From SP202 sp036339395 (GTDB taxonomy: Bacteria; Planctomycetota; Phycisphaerae; Phycisphaerales; SM1A02): a stretch of 50,153 nt of DNA. The notes under the pieces are model-generated. The model did no database searches. It was not told the origin of the DNA and was given only the letters and a program-made list of their open reading frames with translations. Both the position numbers and the translations under genes were made by a program. Positions within the stretch are counted from its first letter, which is position 1; each line of letters opens with the position of its first letter. Positions 31,654-41,218 of the stretch are shown piece by piece. The stretch is taken from positions 1 through 50,153 of the forward strand of contig JAYZBD010000064.1 of assembly GCA_036339395.1 (NCBI GenBank). Reading direction: 5' to 3'.

Positions 31654-32790
31654 ATGGGAATGAAGTTTCCAGGAATACAAACTCGAACAGGGGCCGTCGG
31701 CGTCGCCTTCGGTGATCATGACGTACGGATGCTCCAGGTTCGCGTGGCCAACGGAAGGCTCGGTGTGACCGGTGCAGCTCATCGCGCTCCGGCCATGGAT
31801 GAACATGACCAAACCCGCCTGGCGACCGTACTGCGGGAAGCCATCGTCGGGGGTGGATTCACCGGTCGCCGTTGCATCGTCAGTCTTCCATGCAGGGATG
31901 TCTTCCTGCAATCGACCCAGTTGCCGATGATGCCCGATGGGGAACTTGCCGAGGCAGTCGCCTGGGAAGCATCGCAGCGAATGGGTGTGGCGCGTGAAGC
32001 AATCCAGTCCGATTGGATCAGGACGGGTGCGATCGACACGAATGGACAGTCACGTGCCGAGGTGCTCATGGTTGCAGCTCGTCGGGAGACTCTTGACATG
32101 AAGCTCGAGGCGCTTGTCGAAGCAGGCCTTCGTCCCGTCGCCGTTGATACTGGATTTTCAGCTCTTGCTCGCCTGCTGAGTCGGCATCATCGACGTGACG
32201 CCGATCGAGACACATGTCGTGCAGTACTCGATGTGGGTGATACGGCGACGACAGTGATGGTTCTCCAGGGAGACTCGATCGCATTCTGCAAGCGGATCGA
32301 TGTCGGTGGACACGACATGGACGCGAATGTTGCAGAACGCCTCTGTCTCGACACCCAGTCGGCAGGGGAACTCAGGCTTGCCCGTCTGCAGCCTGGATCA
32401 GCAGGAATCGACCCGACTACGGATCGAGCTCTTCGCGAGGCAATTCGACCGTTGGCAACCGACCTTGCTCGACAGGTACTGCTCTGCCTTCGATATGCCT
32501 CGGTGACCTTCCGAGGATTGACTCCTACTCGCCTGATATCAACCGGAACGCACGGCCATGAGCCCGGCGTCATCGAGGCCCTGGAAGCAACCTGCAATGT
32601 TGCAGTCCATGGCGATGATGCATCGAAGACGATCGCCGATCTTCGAGAAGGCCTTGCTGCACGCAAGTACCTGGCAACCGGGTCACCTGGAGCCTGGACT
32701 GTCGCAGCTGGCCTGAGCCTCAGGAGCCTTGAACATGGCTCGGCACTCGGTCGCGCTTCTGCTCGTTCACGCGGGAGGTCAGCGGCATGA
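31654..32790 (+). CDS. PilM-like actin-fold ATPase of the pilus/secretion inner complex
   Basis: A 378-residue cytoplasmic protein of the PilM family (actin/FtsA-like fold). I start it at ATG 31654; ATG 31660 is equally possible given the AGGA upstream. Signatures: VGVAFGDHDVRMLQV near the N-terminus (phosphate-1-like), IVSLPCRDVFLQSTQLP, AVAWEASQRMG, VAVDTGFSALARLL and a nucleotide-loop-like AVLDVGDTATTVMVL (about 191-205). In other species PilM recruits PilN through the PilN N-terminus. Here the pilN-like gene follows with a 4-base ATGA overlap. Confidence 0.85.
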   Translation: MGMKFPGIQTRTGAVGVAFGDHDVRMLQVRVANGRLGVTGAAHRAPAMDEHDQTRLATVLREAIVGGGFTGRRCIVSLPCRDVFLQSTQLPMMPDGELAEAVAWEASQRMGVAREAIQSDWIRTGAIDTNGQSRAEVLMVAARRETLDMKLEALVEAGLRPVAVDTGFSALARLLSRHHRRDADRDTCRAVLDVGDTATTVMVLQGDSIAFCKRIDVGGHDMDANVAERLCLDTQSAGELRLARLQPGSAGIDPTTDRALREAIRPLATDLARQVLLCLRYASVTFRGLTPTRLISTGTHGHEPGVIEALEATCNVAVHGDDASKTIADLREGLAARKYLATGSPGAWTVAAGLSLRSLEHGSALGRASARSRGRSAA

Positions 32791-33428
32791 AACAGCATCC
32801 GATCAACCTCATCACGGAGACCATGCTTGAGCGTACACGCGCCGGCATGCGTACGAGCAGGCTGGTCGTGACCGGCCTGGCACTGACGATGTGCATGATT
32901 CTCACGGCAACGCACTCCAGGATGGTCCTTGATGGAAATGAACAGGAGCACGTTTCGACTTCAGCGAGGGCTGAAATGGCGATTGAACTCGACCAGACTG
33001 CCCGTATGCTCGATTCAGAGCAGCGTGATTTGAATCAGTTCATGGAGGATTACCACGCTGTTGCATTGCCACTGGATGCGACGCGGATCATCGCAACGCT
33101 CGTTGACACGCTTCCTCCAAGCGTGACATTGACCGAGTTCGACCTGAGATACGATGCTGATTCCCGGCAGCAGGGATCTGCTGAACCAGGAGCTCGCTAC
33201 CTCGCTGGAACAATGGCGGGAATCGCCGCAAGTGATTCCGATGTCGCCGCACTGGTTCATGGCCTTGGACTGCGAGAACCTTTCGAGTCCGTACAACTTG
33301 AATACAGCCGTTCGCAGGTCATTCGAAATCTGCCTGCACGTGAGTTCAGCCTGTCCTTCTCGATCGATCTTGCAGGCCGATTCCAGGTAACCGAGTTGAG
33401 CAACGCAGCAATGGAGGTGCAGCCATGA
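32787..33428 (+). CDS. PilN-like inner-membrane protein
   Basis: A 213-residue bitopic membrane protein. The N-terminus MKQHPINLITETMLERTRAG carries an INL-type motif that binds PilM in homologues, followed by one membrane segment (about 25-43) and a periplasmic coiled coil plus ferredoxin-like domain (about 90-205, including LVDTLPPSVTLTEFDLRY). It overlaps pilM and pilO genes by 4 bases each side. Confidence 0.85.
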   Translation: MKQHPINLITETMLERTRAGMRTSRLVVTGLALTMCMILTATHSRMVLDGNEQEHVSTSARAEMAIELDQTARMLDSEQRDLNQFMEDYHAVALPLDATRIIATLVDTLPPSVTLTEFDLRYDADSRQQGSAEPGARYLAGTMAGIAASDSDVAALVHGLGLREPFESVQLEYSRSQVIRNLPAREFSLSFSIDLAGRFQVTELSNAAMEVQP

Positions 33429-33994
33429 ACCGACGAAGAGTTGAACAATGTGCATTTGGCTGTGTTCTACTCGTGGTGGTCGGTGTAACGGCCTTCTTCA
33501 CGTGGCCGAACTATGCACGCGCTCACCAGTTTGCCGAGGAGGCGGCTGTTCTTGATGCGAAGATCGGGCATCTCGTGGATGCGGAATCAGAGGTCGAGCA
33601 AAGGCGTACAGACCTGGCTCGGCTTCGCGCAGAACGGGATCAGATCTGCCTGGGTGTTCCAGACCACCCCGATGTAGCGAATCTCATGAAGCACCTGTCG
33701 ATCGGGATCAACGGGGATACGGTGATCGACCAGACGTTCACGGTCAGGGGAACTCCCGACAGTGCCGGAAATGATCGATTCGAGATCCTGCCACTCGTTG
33801 TCGAGATGGATACGACGTTTGAACATGCATTCAACATGATCCGTCGTGTTGAGAAGCTCAATCGCCTCGTTCGTGTTACTTCCGTACAGATGGAAGGCTC
33901 AAGGAAGTCCTTCGAGAGTGGAAGTGGCACCATCCAGGCCTCTGTCGGACTCGACGTGGTCTATGAGCGATCGGATTCGAAAGGAGCTCGTTGA
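33425..33994 (+). CDS. PilO-like inner-membrane protein
   Basis: A 189-residue protein with a short cytoplasmic start, one membrane segment (about 9-26), a periplasmic coiled coil (about 35-80, many Glu/Arg/Leu) and a small globular domain (LPLVVEMDTTFEHAFNMIRRVEKLNRLVRV), as in PilO. It should pair with the PilN-like protein to form the inner-membrane alignment complex. It overlaps the genes on both sides (ATGA upstream, TGATG downstream). Confidence 0.83.
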   Translation: MNRRRVEQCAFGCVLLVVVGVTAFFTWPNYARAHQFAEEAAVLDAKIGHLVDAESEVEQRRTDLARLRAERDQICLGVPDHPDVANLMKHLSIGINGDTVIDQTFTVRGTPDSAGNDRFEILPLVVEMDTTFEHAFNMIRRVEKLNRLVRVTSVQMEGSRKSFESGSGTIQASVGLDVVYERSDSKGAR

Positions 33995-34572
33995 TGGAAC
34001 GCATTGAAATGCTGTTTCGAAGATTGCTGGTCCAGTTGATGGCTGATCGGAGAAAGTTCGGCCTGCTCTGTGCCCTGGCGGCCGTGGGGCTGCTCTTCTG
34101 GGCCAGGATCATCGTCATCAAGAACCTTCCCAGGGCCGTCATGGCCGATGGGGAACAGGCGCTCCTTGCGACTGCTGATGAACCGGGAAAGGCCCTTTCG
34201 TCCGATAACCAGGCTCAACTGAGTCGAACTGTCGTGCTCGAGGTTGTTCCGGGTCGAGATCCGTTCGCCCTTAACTCCATGTGGTTCAGTGGATTGCAAG
34301 AAGATGCATCCCTTTCCAATGATCAGCCTAAGTCGGCCGTCAGGACGTCCGAAGATCCTGAACAGGTCATCAGTCACTTGAGGCTGGAAGCGGTCATGCA
34401 GGGAAGTCCCATGGCCGTGATCAGTGGTCGGACGTACCGGCCGGGTGATTTGATCGACTCGCAGGATTCGGGCTCCATCCGTTTCGTCCTGGTCGAGGTT
34501 CAACGGCGATCCGTCGTGCTCGAACACGCAGGCCGACGCTACGAGCTCAGGATGGGTGGGTCCGGAACCTGA
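33994..34572 (+). CDS. PilP/GspC-like periplasmic linker protein
   Basis: A 192-residue protein that starts at ATG 33994, overlapping the pilO stop (TGATG) with AAGGAG 7 bases upstream. A cytoplasmic start and one membrane segment (about 24-40) precede a disordered linker, and then the conserved small beta domain beginning GRDPFALN, with LEAVMQGSPMAVISGRTYRPGDLI, as in PilP/GspC homology-region domains that dock on the secretin. Unlike lipoprotein PilP, it is anchored by a membrane helix, as GspC is. A hairpin and a G8 run follow in the gap before the secretin gene. Confidence 0.82.
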   Translation: MERIEMLFRRLLVQLMADRRKFGLLCALAAVGLLFWARIIVIKNLPRAVMADGEQALLATADEPGKALSSDNQAQLSRTVVLEVVPGRDPFALNSMWFSGLQEDASLSNDQPKSAVRTSEDPEQVISHLRLEAVMQGSPMAVISGRTYRPGDLIDSQDSGSIRFVLVEVQRRSVVLEHAGRRYELRMGGSGT

Positions 34573-34593
34573 TTCCAGGTTCCACGGGGGGGG
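34564..34593 (+). other. Hairpin and eight-G run between pilP-like and secretin genes
   Basis: GGAACCT and AGGTTCC form a 7-bp stem overlapping the pilP-like stop codon, and eight G follow at 34586-34593, just upstream of the secretin ribosome site (GGAGG). No T-run, so it is not a standard terminator. It could set the relative expression of the two genes by RNA structure. Confidence 0.35.
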
Positions 34594-34609
34594 AGCCGGA
34601 GGCCAAAGG

Positions 34610-36436
34610 ATGCGGACCATGACACGCTTCACCCCAGAACAGGCAGGACGTCTTGCCATACTTGCCACGCTGTCGCTGCTTCTTGCGACGCCAGCTGTTG
34701 GACAGGACGTGGAGCCGGAAGCAACTGAAGCACCCGTTGAAGTTACGAGCTACGGGACGGTCGACATGGCGGTACAGGATGCCGACCTTGTCCAGGTGCT
34801 CGAGATGCTGTCAATCCAGGGGCAGCGCAACATCATCGCCGGCCGCGATGTTTCTGCAACGGTGACCGCCAATCTCTACGACGTGACCTTTGAAGAGGCT
34901 CTTGACGCTATTCTTCGTGTCAATGGCTACGGCTACGTAGAGGAAGGCAACTTCATCTACGTCTACCCATCCGACCAGATCGATGCGATCAAGGAATCGC
35001 TTCGCACGCTGGAAACACGGATCTTCGAACTCTTCTACCTCAACGCCGTTGACGCGACCCAGGTCGTGACTCCTCTGCTCAGCGAGGCTGGAAACGTAGT
35101 TCCTCTCGGTACGGTCGAGGAGGGGTTCAACCCGGACGAAATCAAGAACGGGAGCGATTCCTACGCATTCACGGCCAAGATCGTCGTGACCGACTACCCG
35201 GATCGACTCGAAGATGTCGCAGAGTTGATCGGCAGCCTCGACACTTCACCGAAGCAGGTCATGGTCGAGGCCACGATCCTGCAGACGAAGGTCGATGAGA
35301 ACAATGCATTCGGGGTGGATTTTTCGATCGTAAGCCACTTGAACTTCGAACAGATCGTTGGTGGCCCGCTTGCTGCTGCAACGGGGCTTTTTGATGGCGC
35401 CATCAGTACACACGATGCTGTTGCAAGCACGTCGACGGTCGGCAAGTCCGTAACCGGTAATGGAGGTTTCAAGGTAGGAGTCGTCAAGGACGATTTCGGC
35501 ATCTTCCTGCGAGCGCTCGACAAGGTCACGGATGTGACCGTTGTCGCGCGTCCAAAGGTCATGTGCCTCAACAGGCAGCGTGCCGAAATACTCGTTGGTG
35601 AGCGGCTTGGATACCTGAGTACGACCCAGACCGAGACTTCAACGACGCAGACGGTCGAGTTCCTGGACACGGGCATTCATCTCATGTTCCGACCATTCAT
35701 CACTCCCAATGACATGATCCGGATGGAACTCTTCCCACGATTGTCCAGTGGCTCCTACCAGAACCTCGAGAACTTCACGGTTCCCAAGGAGGATGCCCAC
35801 GAGATCTTCACCAACGTCCGGGTCAAGAATGGCGAGACCATCGTTCTTGGTGGTCTCTTCAAGGAGCAGACGCAGATGGACCGCGAGCAGGTTCCGATCC
35901 TGGGTGATATTCCCGTCGTGGGATCGGCCTTCAAGGGCCAGGACGACAGGATCGAACGAGTGGAGATCATCTTCCTCCTGACTCCGACGATCATTGCCGA
36001 TGAGCGTCTCTGGGAGATGGGTGAAGACGGACTTGAGATCGTGGATACCGTCCGTGTCGGATCAAGGGCAGGCCTGCTTCCATTCAGTCGAGATCAGATC
36101 ACGGCTGACTACAACCGTGACGCCATCGAGGCGTACAGGGACGGTGACCTTGACCTGGCGCTCTACTACACGAACAACTCGCTTCGGACATCCTCGATCC
36201 AGCCGGAAATGATCCGCCTTCGCGACTCGCTGACCGGCAGCAGTCGAAAGGCCTGGGAGCGAAGCATCAACCAGCGGTTGCTTGACAAGGAACTGGCGCC
36301 GGGTTGGAGCGGTGTCGACCATGTCGATCCCGGGACCAGCGAGGTTTCGGAGAATGTGGAGCTTCCGACTCTCGAGGAAGCAACGGGTACGGATTTCGGC
36401 TCCACGCCGGTCACGGTCGTGGATACAACGGAATGA
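34610..36436 (+). CDS. Secretin (PilQ/GspD family)
   Basis: A 608-residue outer-membrane pore protein. I start it at ATG 34610, 8 bases after GGAGG; ATG 34619 is an alternative. A signal peptide (ending ATPAVGQ) is followed by N-domains (VDMAVQDADLVQVLEMLSIQGQRNII and DVTFEEALDAILRVNGYGYV, and a Secretin_N region with FELFYLNAVDATQV), then the secretin domain (VMVEATILQTKVDE to LGGLFKEQ, with VPILGDIPVVGSAFK). About 130 residues follow the secretin domain, including a segment with short TPR-like helices (AIEAYRDGDLDLALYYTNNSLR). No separate pilotin was identified, though the next gene is a candidate. Part of the main operon. Confidence 0.92.
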   Translation: MRTMTRFTPEQAGRLAILATLSLLLATPAVGQDVEPEATEAPVEVTSYGTVDMAVQDADLVQVLEMLSIQGQRNIIAGRDVSATVTANLYDVTFEEALDAILRVNGYGYVEEGNFIYVYPSDQIDAIKESLRTLETRIFELFYLNAVDATQVVTPLLSEAGNVVPLGTVEEGFNPDEIKNGSDSYAFTAKIVVTDYPDRLEDVAELIGSLDTSPKQVMVEATILQTKVDENNAFGVDFSIVSHLNFEQIVGGPLAAATGLFDGAISTHDAVASTSTVGKSVTGNGGFKVGVVKDDFGIFLRALDKVTDVTVVARPKVMCLNRQRAEILVGERLGYLSTTQTETSTTQTVEFLDTGIHLMFRPFITPNDMIRMELFPRLSSGSYQNLENFTVPKEDAHEIFTNVRVKNGETIVLGGLFKEQTQMDREQVPILGDIPVVGSAFKGQDDRIERVEIIFLLTPTIIADERLWEMGEDGLEIVDTVRVGSRAGLLPFSRDQITADYNRDAIEAYRDGDLDLALYYTNNSLRTSSIQPEMIRLRDSLTGSSRKAWERSINQRLLDKELAPGWSGVDHVDPGTSEVSENVELPTLEEATGTDFGSTPVTVVDTTE

Positions 36437-36456
36437 CAAGGGCCAGGAGACGAGCC

Positions 36457-37659
36457 ATGCGAAATGCAAACACGAACTTGAATACGCTCATCATGTCCCT
36501 GGCCCTGCTTGGCCTGGCCGCCTGTGGCGGGCCATCAAAGGCGGGACTCGAGGCAAGGGAAGCCGCCTACAGCCGCATTGATCTGATCAATACGCAGATC
36601 GGCTATTCGCAGGCCCAGCAGGCTTTCGAGACTGGCCAGTTGCGTGACTCGCTCGAGCTCATCGAGAAGACGGTCGAGCGATATCCCGATGCCGCCGAAT
36701 ACCACCTGCTGCATGGCAGGGTCCTTCTTGAATTGCATCGACTCGATGAAGCACTGGCTGCGATCGAGTCTGCGTTGGAACAGGACGAGTCCCTTGCTGA
36801 TGCCCACTACTTCATCGGCGTCATTCACCAGCGCTGGTCAGAGGATGAGGAGGCGTACGAGCACTACCTGAAGGCGACCGATTTGGATGACACCAGCCCC
36901 CAGTACCTGCTTGCAGCCGCCGAGGCGCTTGTTGCACTTGGTCGTAACGAAGAAGCAAAGAACCTCATGGAGGGACGCCTCAGGAAGTTCGAGCACCACC
37001 CGGCATTCAGGCATCTGCTTGGCCAGATCGCCCAGTTGCAGGGTGACCGCGAGGCTGCTGCCAGGCTCTACGAGGAAGCAAGTCTGCTCCAGCCCGATGA
37101 CATGCAGCTGGTCGAGGAACTCGCCACGGCACAGTTTCTTGCGGAACAGATCCCGGCATGCATGGACACGATTCGAATCATTGAATCCGGTGATCACATT
37201 CTGAACAAGCAGATGACACTGCTGAAGGCACGTTGCCTGATGCAATCGGAGCGATATACGGAAGCTCGAATCATCTATGGTGAACTGCGAACATCGGAGC
37301 CGAACGATGTGCACATCTGGGAGGAATGGGGCTGGCTTGCATGGTTGCTTGAGGATCGACGCGGCCTTCAAGAGGCCGGCCAGCGGGTGACGAAACTTGC
37401 ACCAGATCATTCCACCGGGTGGGTCATGCTCGCCGTGATCGAACGGGCGGACAATGCACTCGCTGCCGCTGAAGCCCATCTCGAGACTGCAGTTGCATGT
37501 GAAGACGTCGGGTCACTTGCCTGGGTCCTGCTTTCCAGGATTCGCCAGATGCGTGGTGATGACGCAGGTGCTGACACGGCCCGGGCAACGGCAATCCGTC
37601 TTGATGACAGCCTTCAAAACGATCCACGGATCGTTGGCGTGATTGATGGAGACAGCTGA
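36457..37659 (+). CDS. TPR-repeat lipoprotein (PilF/PilW-like pilotin candidate)
   Basis: A 400-residue lipoprotein. The start is ATG 36457 with AGGAG 8 bases upstream. Signal peptide with lipobox LGLAAC. The rest is a series of tetratricopeptide units (AQQAFETGQLRDSLELIEKTV, LHGRVLLELHRLDEALAAI, HYFIGVIHQRWSEDEEAYEHY and more), at least seven. PilF/PilW pilotins of type IV pili are also TPR lipoproteins but are about 250 residues, so this is larger. It lies 20 bases after the secretin gene, which fits a role in secretin assembly; that is inference from position. Confidence 0.85.
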   Translation: MRNANTNLNTLIMSLALLGLAACGGPSKAGLEAREAAYSRIDLINTQIGYSQAQQAFETGQLRDSLELIEKTVERYPDAAEYHLLHGRVLLELHRLDEALAAIESALEQDESLADAHYFIGVIHQRWSEDEEAYEHYLKATDLDDTSPQYLLAAAEALVALGRNEEAKNLMEGRLRKFEHHPAFRHLLGQIAQLQGDREAAARLYEEASLLQPDDMQLVEELATAQFLAEQIPACMDTIRIIESGDHILNKQMTLLKARCLMQSERYTEARIIYGELRTSEPNDVHIWEEWGWLAWLLEDRRGLQEAGQRVTKLAPDHSTGWVMLAVIERADNALAAAEAHLETAVACEDVGSLAWVLLSRIRQMRGDDAGADTARATAIRLDDSLQNDPRIVGVIDGDS

Positions 37660-37689
37660 TCCGTTCGGGATCTGCCAGGAGTACGTACT

Positions 37690-39165
37690 GTGAAGAAGAC
37701 ATTCACCATGATTCTCGGTTGCCTGATGTTCGCCATCCTGGCTGTCAGTCCCGCAATAGGAGCAGGGCTGCTCTGGGTACGTGAATCAGGTGGAAACACG
37801 GCCATGGTTCCGTGGTTCTTTCTCTGGATCATCTCGGCGGGTTGTCTCTTCGCCATCCTGCTGCCTGTCTACCTTGCAGCGCGTTCAACACTTGGAAGGC
37901 TCCAGGTGTACGTGGATGCCGCCGACGATCGCCTTGCTCCTTCGGCTCCTCGAGGTCCATTCTGGCTGCGTCCGGTGCTGAAGACCTTCGTGGAAACCGT
38001 CGAGGGATTTCGTGCCAGGGAACGCGAGTTGCAGATGAACTATCGCGACCTGGAGATCAGGAATCACGTCGGTACGACGGCTCGCATGCAGATCGAAGCT
38101 GTTCTTGAAGTGATGAACGATGCGGTCATCGTGACGAATACATTCGACGAGGTCGTCCTCGTCAACTCGGCTGCAGGCCGACTTCTTGGATGCGATCCCA
38201 CCAGCGTCGTTGACCAGCCGCTCCAGGAGATTCTTGCAGACCAGGCGATCCTCGAAGCAATTCATTCGACGAGGTCCGAGGGGAACCTCGTCGAGTGCCG
38301 GACCTTCAACCAGGTTCTCGGCGGTGTCGAGCATTCCGGCGAGGGCGAGGGCCCCAGTTGCGAGTTCACGCTTGCCTGTGTTGCGGATCATCGTGAAGAG
38401 GTTGCCGCGATGGTGACCATCATCCGGGATCGCACACGGGAAGAAGAGCTTTCGAGGATGAAGAGCGAGTTCGTTTCGAAGGCATCCCATGAGCTGCGGA
38501 CTCCATTGTCCTCGGTGCGGGCCTATGTCGAGATGCTCGTGGATGGCGAAGCCCGGGATGAGGAATCACAGCAGGACTTCTACAGGATCATCCAGGGTGA
38601 AACCGAACGGCTTACGCGACTCGTCGACAACATGCTGAACATCAGCCGTATTGAAGCGGGAATCGTTCATGTCGATCGCGAGCTTGTCGACCTGGGCTCC
38701 CTCGTGGAACAGGCTGCCGAGACACTCGAACCGCAGGCTCGAGAGAAGAACATCACGGTGCACAGGTCACTTGCTCCTGTCGATCTCGGTGTCCAGGGTG
38801 ACCGTGACATGCTCTACCAGGTCGTGCTGAACCTGCTCTCGAATGCAGTGAAGTACACGCCGCAGGGGGGTCGAGTCACGCTTTCGGTTGATTCCGATAA
38901 CCTCACACGTGCCGTACATGTTTCGGTTTCCGATACGGGGCTTGGCGTTCCACCACAGGACCATGAACGCATCTTCGAGACGTTCTACCGCATCGAGAAC
39001 TACAAGCGATTCGCCGAGGGCACGGGCCTGGGGCTCAACCTGTGCCGTCATATCGTTGAAACGGTCCACAGGGGCCAGATCGGTCTGGACTCGAAACTGG
39101 GAATGGGGTCAAGGTTCTGGTTTTCTATCCCGATGGGAGAGGAAGCGGCCTTGCGCGCCGCTTGA
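37690..39165 (+). CDS. Membrane sensor histidine kinase (PhoR-like)
   Basis: A 491-residue kinase starting at GTG 37690 with AGGAG 9 bases upstream. Two membrane segments (about 5-27 and 38-60) flank a very short periplasmic loop, so it probably senses membrane or cytoplasmic signals. A HAMP-like linker (about 60-120) is followed by a PAS domain (about 130-240), HisKA with SHELRTPLSS (phospho-acceptor His267) and HATPase_c with N box NLLSNAVKYT, G1 DTGLGVP and G2 GTGLGLNL. All catalytic boxes are intact. It is followed after 11 bases by the receiver gene, its likely partner, inside the secretion operon. Confidence 0.93.
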   Translation: MKKTFTMILGCLMFAILAVSPAIGAGLLWVRESGGNTAMVPWFFLWIISAGCLFAILLPVYLAARSTLGRLQVYVDAADDRLAPSAPRGPFWLRPVLKTFVETVEGFRARERELQMNYRDLEIRNHVGTTARMQIEAVLEVMNDAVIVTNTFDEVVLVNSAAGRLLGCDPTSVVDQPLQEILADQAILEAIHSTRSEGNLVECRTFNQVLGGVEHSGEGEGPSCEFTLACVADHREEVAAMVTIIRDRTREEELSRMKSEFVSKASHELRTPLSSVRAYVEMLVDGEARDEESQQDFYRIIQGETERLTRLVDNMLNISRIEAGIVHVDRELVDLGSLVEQAAETLEPQAREKNITVHRSLAPVDLGVQGDRDMLYQVVLNLLSNAVKYTPQGGRVTLSVDSDNLTRAVHVSVSDTGLGVPPQDHERIFETFYRIENYKRFAEGTGLGLNLCRHIVETVHRGQIGLDSKLGMGSRFWFSIPMGEEAALRAA

Positions 39166-39176
39166 ACGAGGTATTC

Positions 39177-39578
39177 ATGCCGTACAGAATCCTGGTTGTT
39201 GACGATGAGTTGCACATTCTGCATGTGCTGTCACTCAAGTTGCGCAATGCGGGGTTCGAGGTGCACACTGCCAGGGATGGCGAAGAGGGGCACCAGTTGG
39301 CACGGACGATCATGCCGGACCTCGTCATCACCGATGTCCAGATGCCCTACATGACCGGGCTGGAACTCAGTTCCGTATTGGCACGTGACAAGGCGACTGC
39401 ATCGCTCCCGATCATCATCCTGACCGCCCGAGGGTATCTCCTGGACCGGAACGACGTCGACAGTTCAAACATCGTGGAGGTGGTGAGCAAGCCGTTCAGC
39501 CCTCGTTCCGTAATCGATCTCGTCCATTCGACGCTCGAGGGGGGTGCCGATCGGACTTCACCGCTTGAGGCAGCATGA
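39177..39578 (+). CDS. Single-domain response regulator (receiver only)
   Basis: A 133-residue CheY-like protein with one receiver domain and no output domain. The start is ATG 39177 with GAGG upstream. Acidic pair DD at 9-10, phospho-acceptor Asp53 in VITDVQMP, the conserved Thr in LTARG and Lys in VSKPF are present. The tail after residue 122 is short and unstructured. Being next to the kinase, it should receive phosphate from it; with no DNA-binding domain it probably acts by protein contact, possibly on the HD-GYP protein, whose gene overlaps it by ATGA. Confidence 0.92.
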   Translation: MPYRILVVDDELHILHVLSLKLRNAGFEVHTARDGEEGHQLARTIMPDLVITDVQMPYMTGLELSSVLARDKATASLPIIILTARGYLLDRNDVDSSNIVEVVSKPFSPRSVIDLVHSTLEGGADRTSPLEAA

Positions 39579-41218
39579 CGACGAAACAGTTCCAACATGA
39601 ACACGCTGCAGATGACAGCGTCCGAAGCCGGCTTCGCGCCGCCGGGCTGTTCATGCTGTCCTGTGATTCCGAAGGCCGAGTCCTTGCGAGTACGAGGAAC
39701 AGCGGTGACTGGCTTGCATCGCTCATCGAGCAGCCGCAGATGGTGCACCGTGGGCTGGCACGTTGCACCCGAACATGGGCAGACCAGGCAGAACCGGTTC
39801 AATGTCCCGGTGTACCCGGACTCTGGTTCATTCCAATACCAACAGAACATCGCCGTGAACGAACCGGCTACGACGTGATCTGCGTTCCATGCTCCGAACT
39901 TCTCGAGGCCGAGCAGTTCTCGACACTCTGCCAGGCTGCGTCCCTGGACGAGATGCATGCAAGGGCCGCATTGGCGGCACTGCCACCAGCATCGTCGGGA
40001 GACATCCGTCGCCTGGCCGTCCTTGCGCGTGGCACCTTGTCCGATGATCAACATCGACGTGAAGACCAGGTCGTTCTGCACGACGTCGGTCGTGAGCTCG
40101 GCGAATCCTATGAAGAAATCAACCTGCTCTATTCCATCACCCGGAACATGACCGAGGTCGAGTGTCCCGAGCGATTCCTCCACGTAACCTGCGAGGAACT
40201 GCTGCTGCAGCTTCCCTACGCGTGGGTTGCCGCGATCGTCCAGGACGAACAGCGAGATCCCTCCTTCCGTCGTGCACGCGTTGCCGTGGCCGGAACCCCG
40301 GGTCGCACGACCCAGGCTGTTCGAGAACTTGGCCAGGCACTGCTGCTTCGAGCCGAGCCGGGCAAGTCGATCATCACGGCCCCGGGACTCGATGGTGGTC
40401 TGCCGGGTCTTGATGGGACCGTAATCGCTCAACCCATCGTCAATGACGGCCGCGTCATCGGTCTCCTGGTCGCTGCAGAGAAGGGTGGCAATGACCCTGA
40501 CGCATCTTCCATGGACATCAAGCTCGTCTGTGCCGCCGCCACGCACATGGAAATCTTCCTTGAAAATGCAGGTCTCTACGAGGACCTCAACGCGATGTTC
40601 CTTGGAACGCTTGAATCTCTCACGGCTTCAATCGATGCGAAGGACAAGTACACGTGTGGACATTCCCGCCGTGTTGCAATGCTGACACGTCAGCTTGCCG
40701 CCGCCAGTGGTTGCGATTCGAACACGCTTCACCGCATGCACATCGCGGGGCTTGTACACGATGTCGGCAAGATCGGCGTTCCGGAGCGTGTGCTCGTCAA
40801 GCCGGGCAATCTTGACGATGAAGAAGTCGAATGGATCCACCGCCATCCGGAGATCGGTCACCGCATCCTTCGTGACATTCCGAAATTCGACGATGTCCTT
40901 GCAGGCGTCATGCATCACCACGAGAGGTGGGACGGTGGTGGATATCCCGCGGGTCTTTCAGGTGAACAGATTCCACTCGTTGCACGCATGATTTCCATAG
41001 CGGATGCCTTTGATGCAATGACCTCAAGCCGGACCTACCGGGAAGGCATGTCGAGGGAGCGTGTACTCGCTGAGATGAGGAAATGCGCCGGAACCCAGTT
41101 CGACCCAGAACTCGTTCCGATCTTCGTCTCGCTTGATTTCACTGAATACGACCGGATGGTCGAGGATCACACCGCCGCTGATGGACGTGTGAGGTCGATC
41201 CAGGAGCGTGCTGCATGA
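39575..41218 (+). CDS. HD-GYP domain protein with GAF-like sensor (cyclic di-GMP phosphodiesterase)
   Basis: A 547-residue cytoplasmic protein. The N-terminus (1-150) has no recognisable domain, the middle (about 175-340) resembles a GAF domain (EINLLYSITRNMTEV to GRVIGLLVAAEKGGN), and the C-terminus (about 350-540) is an HD-GYP phosphodiesterase: HDVGKIGVP with His395-Asp396, HPEIGHRIL, and HHERWDGGGYPAGL, the GYP signature. These match active enzymes that hydrolyse cyclic di-GMP. It overlaps the receiver upstream and the STAS gene downstream by 4 bases each. In many bacteria a receiver is fused to HD-GYP (RpfG type); here they are separate but coupled. Confidence 0.93.
   Translation: MTTKQFQHEHAADDSVRSRLRAAGLFMLSCDSEGRVLASTRNSGDWLASLIEQPQMVHRGLARCTRTWADQAEPVQCPGVPGLWFIPIPTEHRRERTGYDVICVPCSELLEAEQFSTLCQAASLDEMHARAALAALPPASSGDIRRLAVLARGTLSDDQHRREDQVVLHDVGRELGESYEEINLLYSITRNMTEVECPERFLHVTCEELLLQLPYAWVAAIVQDEQRDPSFRRARVAVAGTPGRTTQAVRELGQALLLRAEPGKSIITAPGLDGGLPGLDGTVIAQPIVNDGRVIGLLVAAEKGGNDPDASSMDIKLVCAAATHMEIFLENAGLYEDLNAMFLGTLESLTASIDAKDKYTCGHSRRVAMLTRQLAAASGCDSNTLHRMHIAGLVHDVGKIGVPERVLVKPGNLDDEEVEWIHRHPEIGHRILRDIPKFDDVLAGVMHHHERWDGGGYPAGLSGEQIPLVARMISIADAFDAMTSSRTYREGMSRERVLAEMRKCAGTQFDPELVPIFVSLDFTEYDRMVEDHTAADGRVRSIQERAA

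Noticed and set aside
33925..33940. Sigma-54-like TGGCACCATCCAGGCC inside the pilO-like gene
   Set aside because: It has GG-N10-GC but lies in coding sequence in the middle of a coupled operon and its -12 lacks TTGC; likely chance.
1182..34593. Runs of eight G or C at 1182-1189, 12307-12314 and 34586-34593 as possible phase-variation tracts
   Set aside because: With this base composition roughly two to three such runs are expected by chance in 50 kb, and two of the three are in enzyme genes where switching makes little sense. The third is described only as a local structure.
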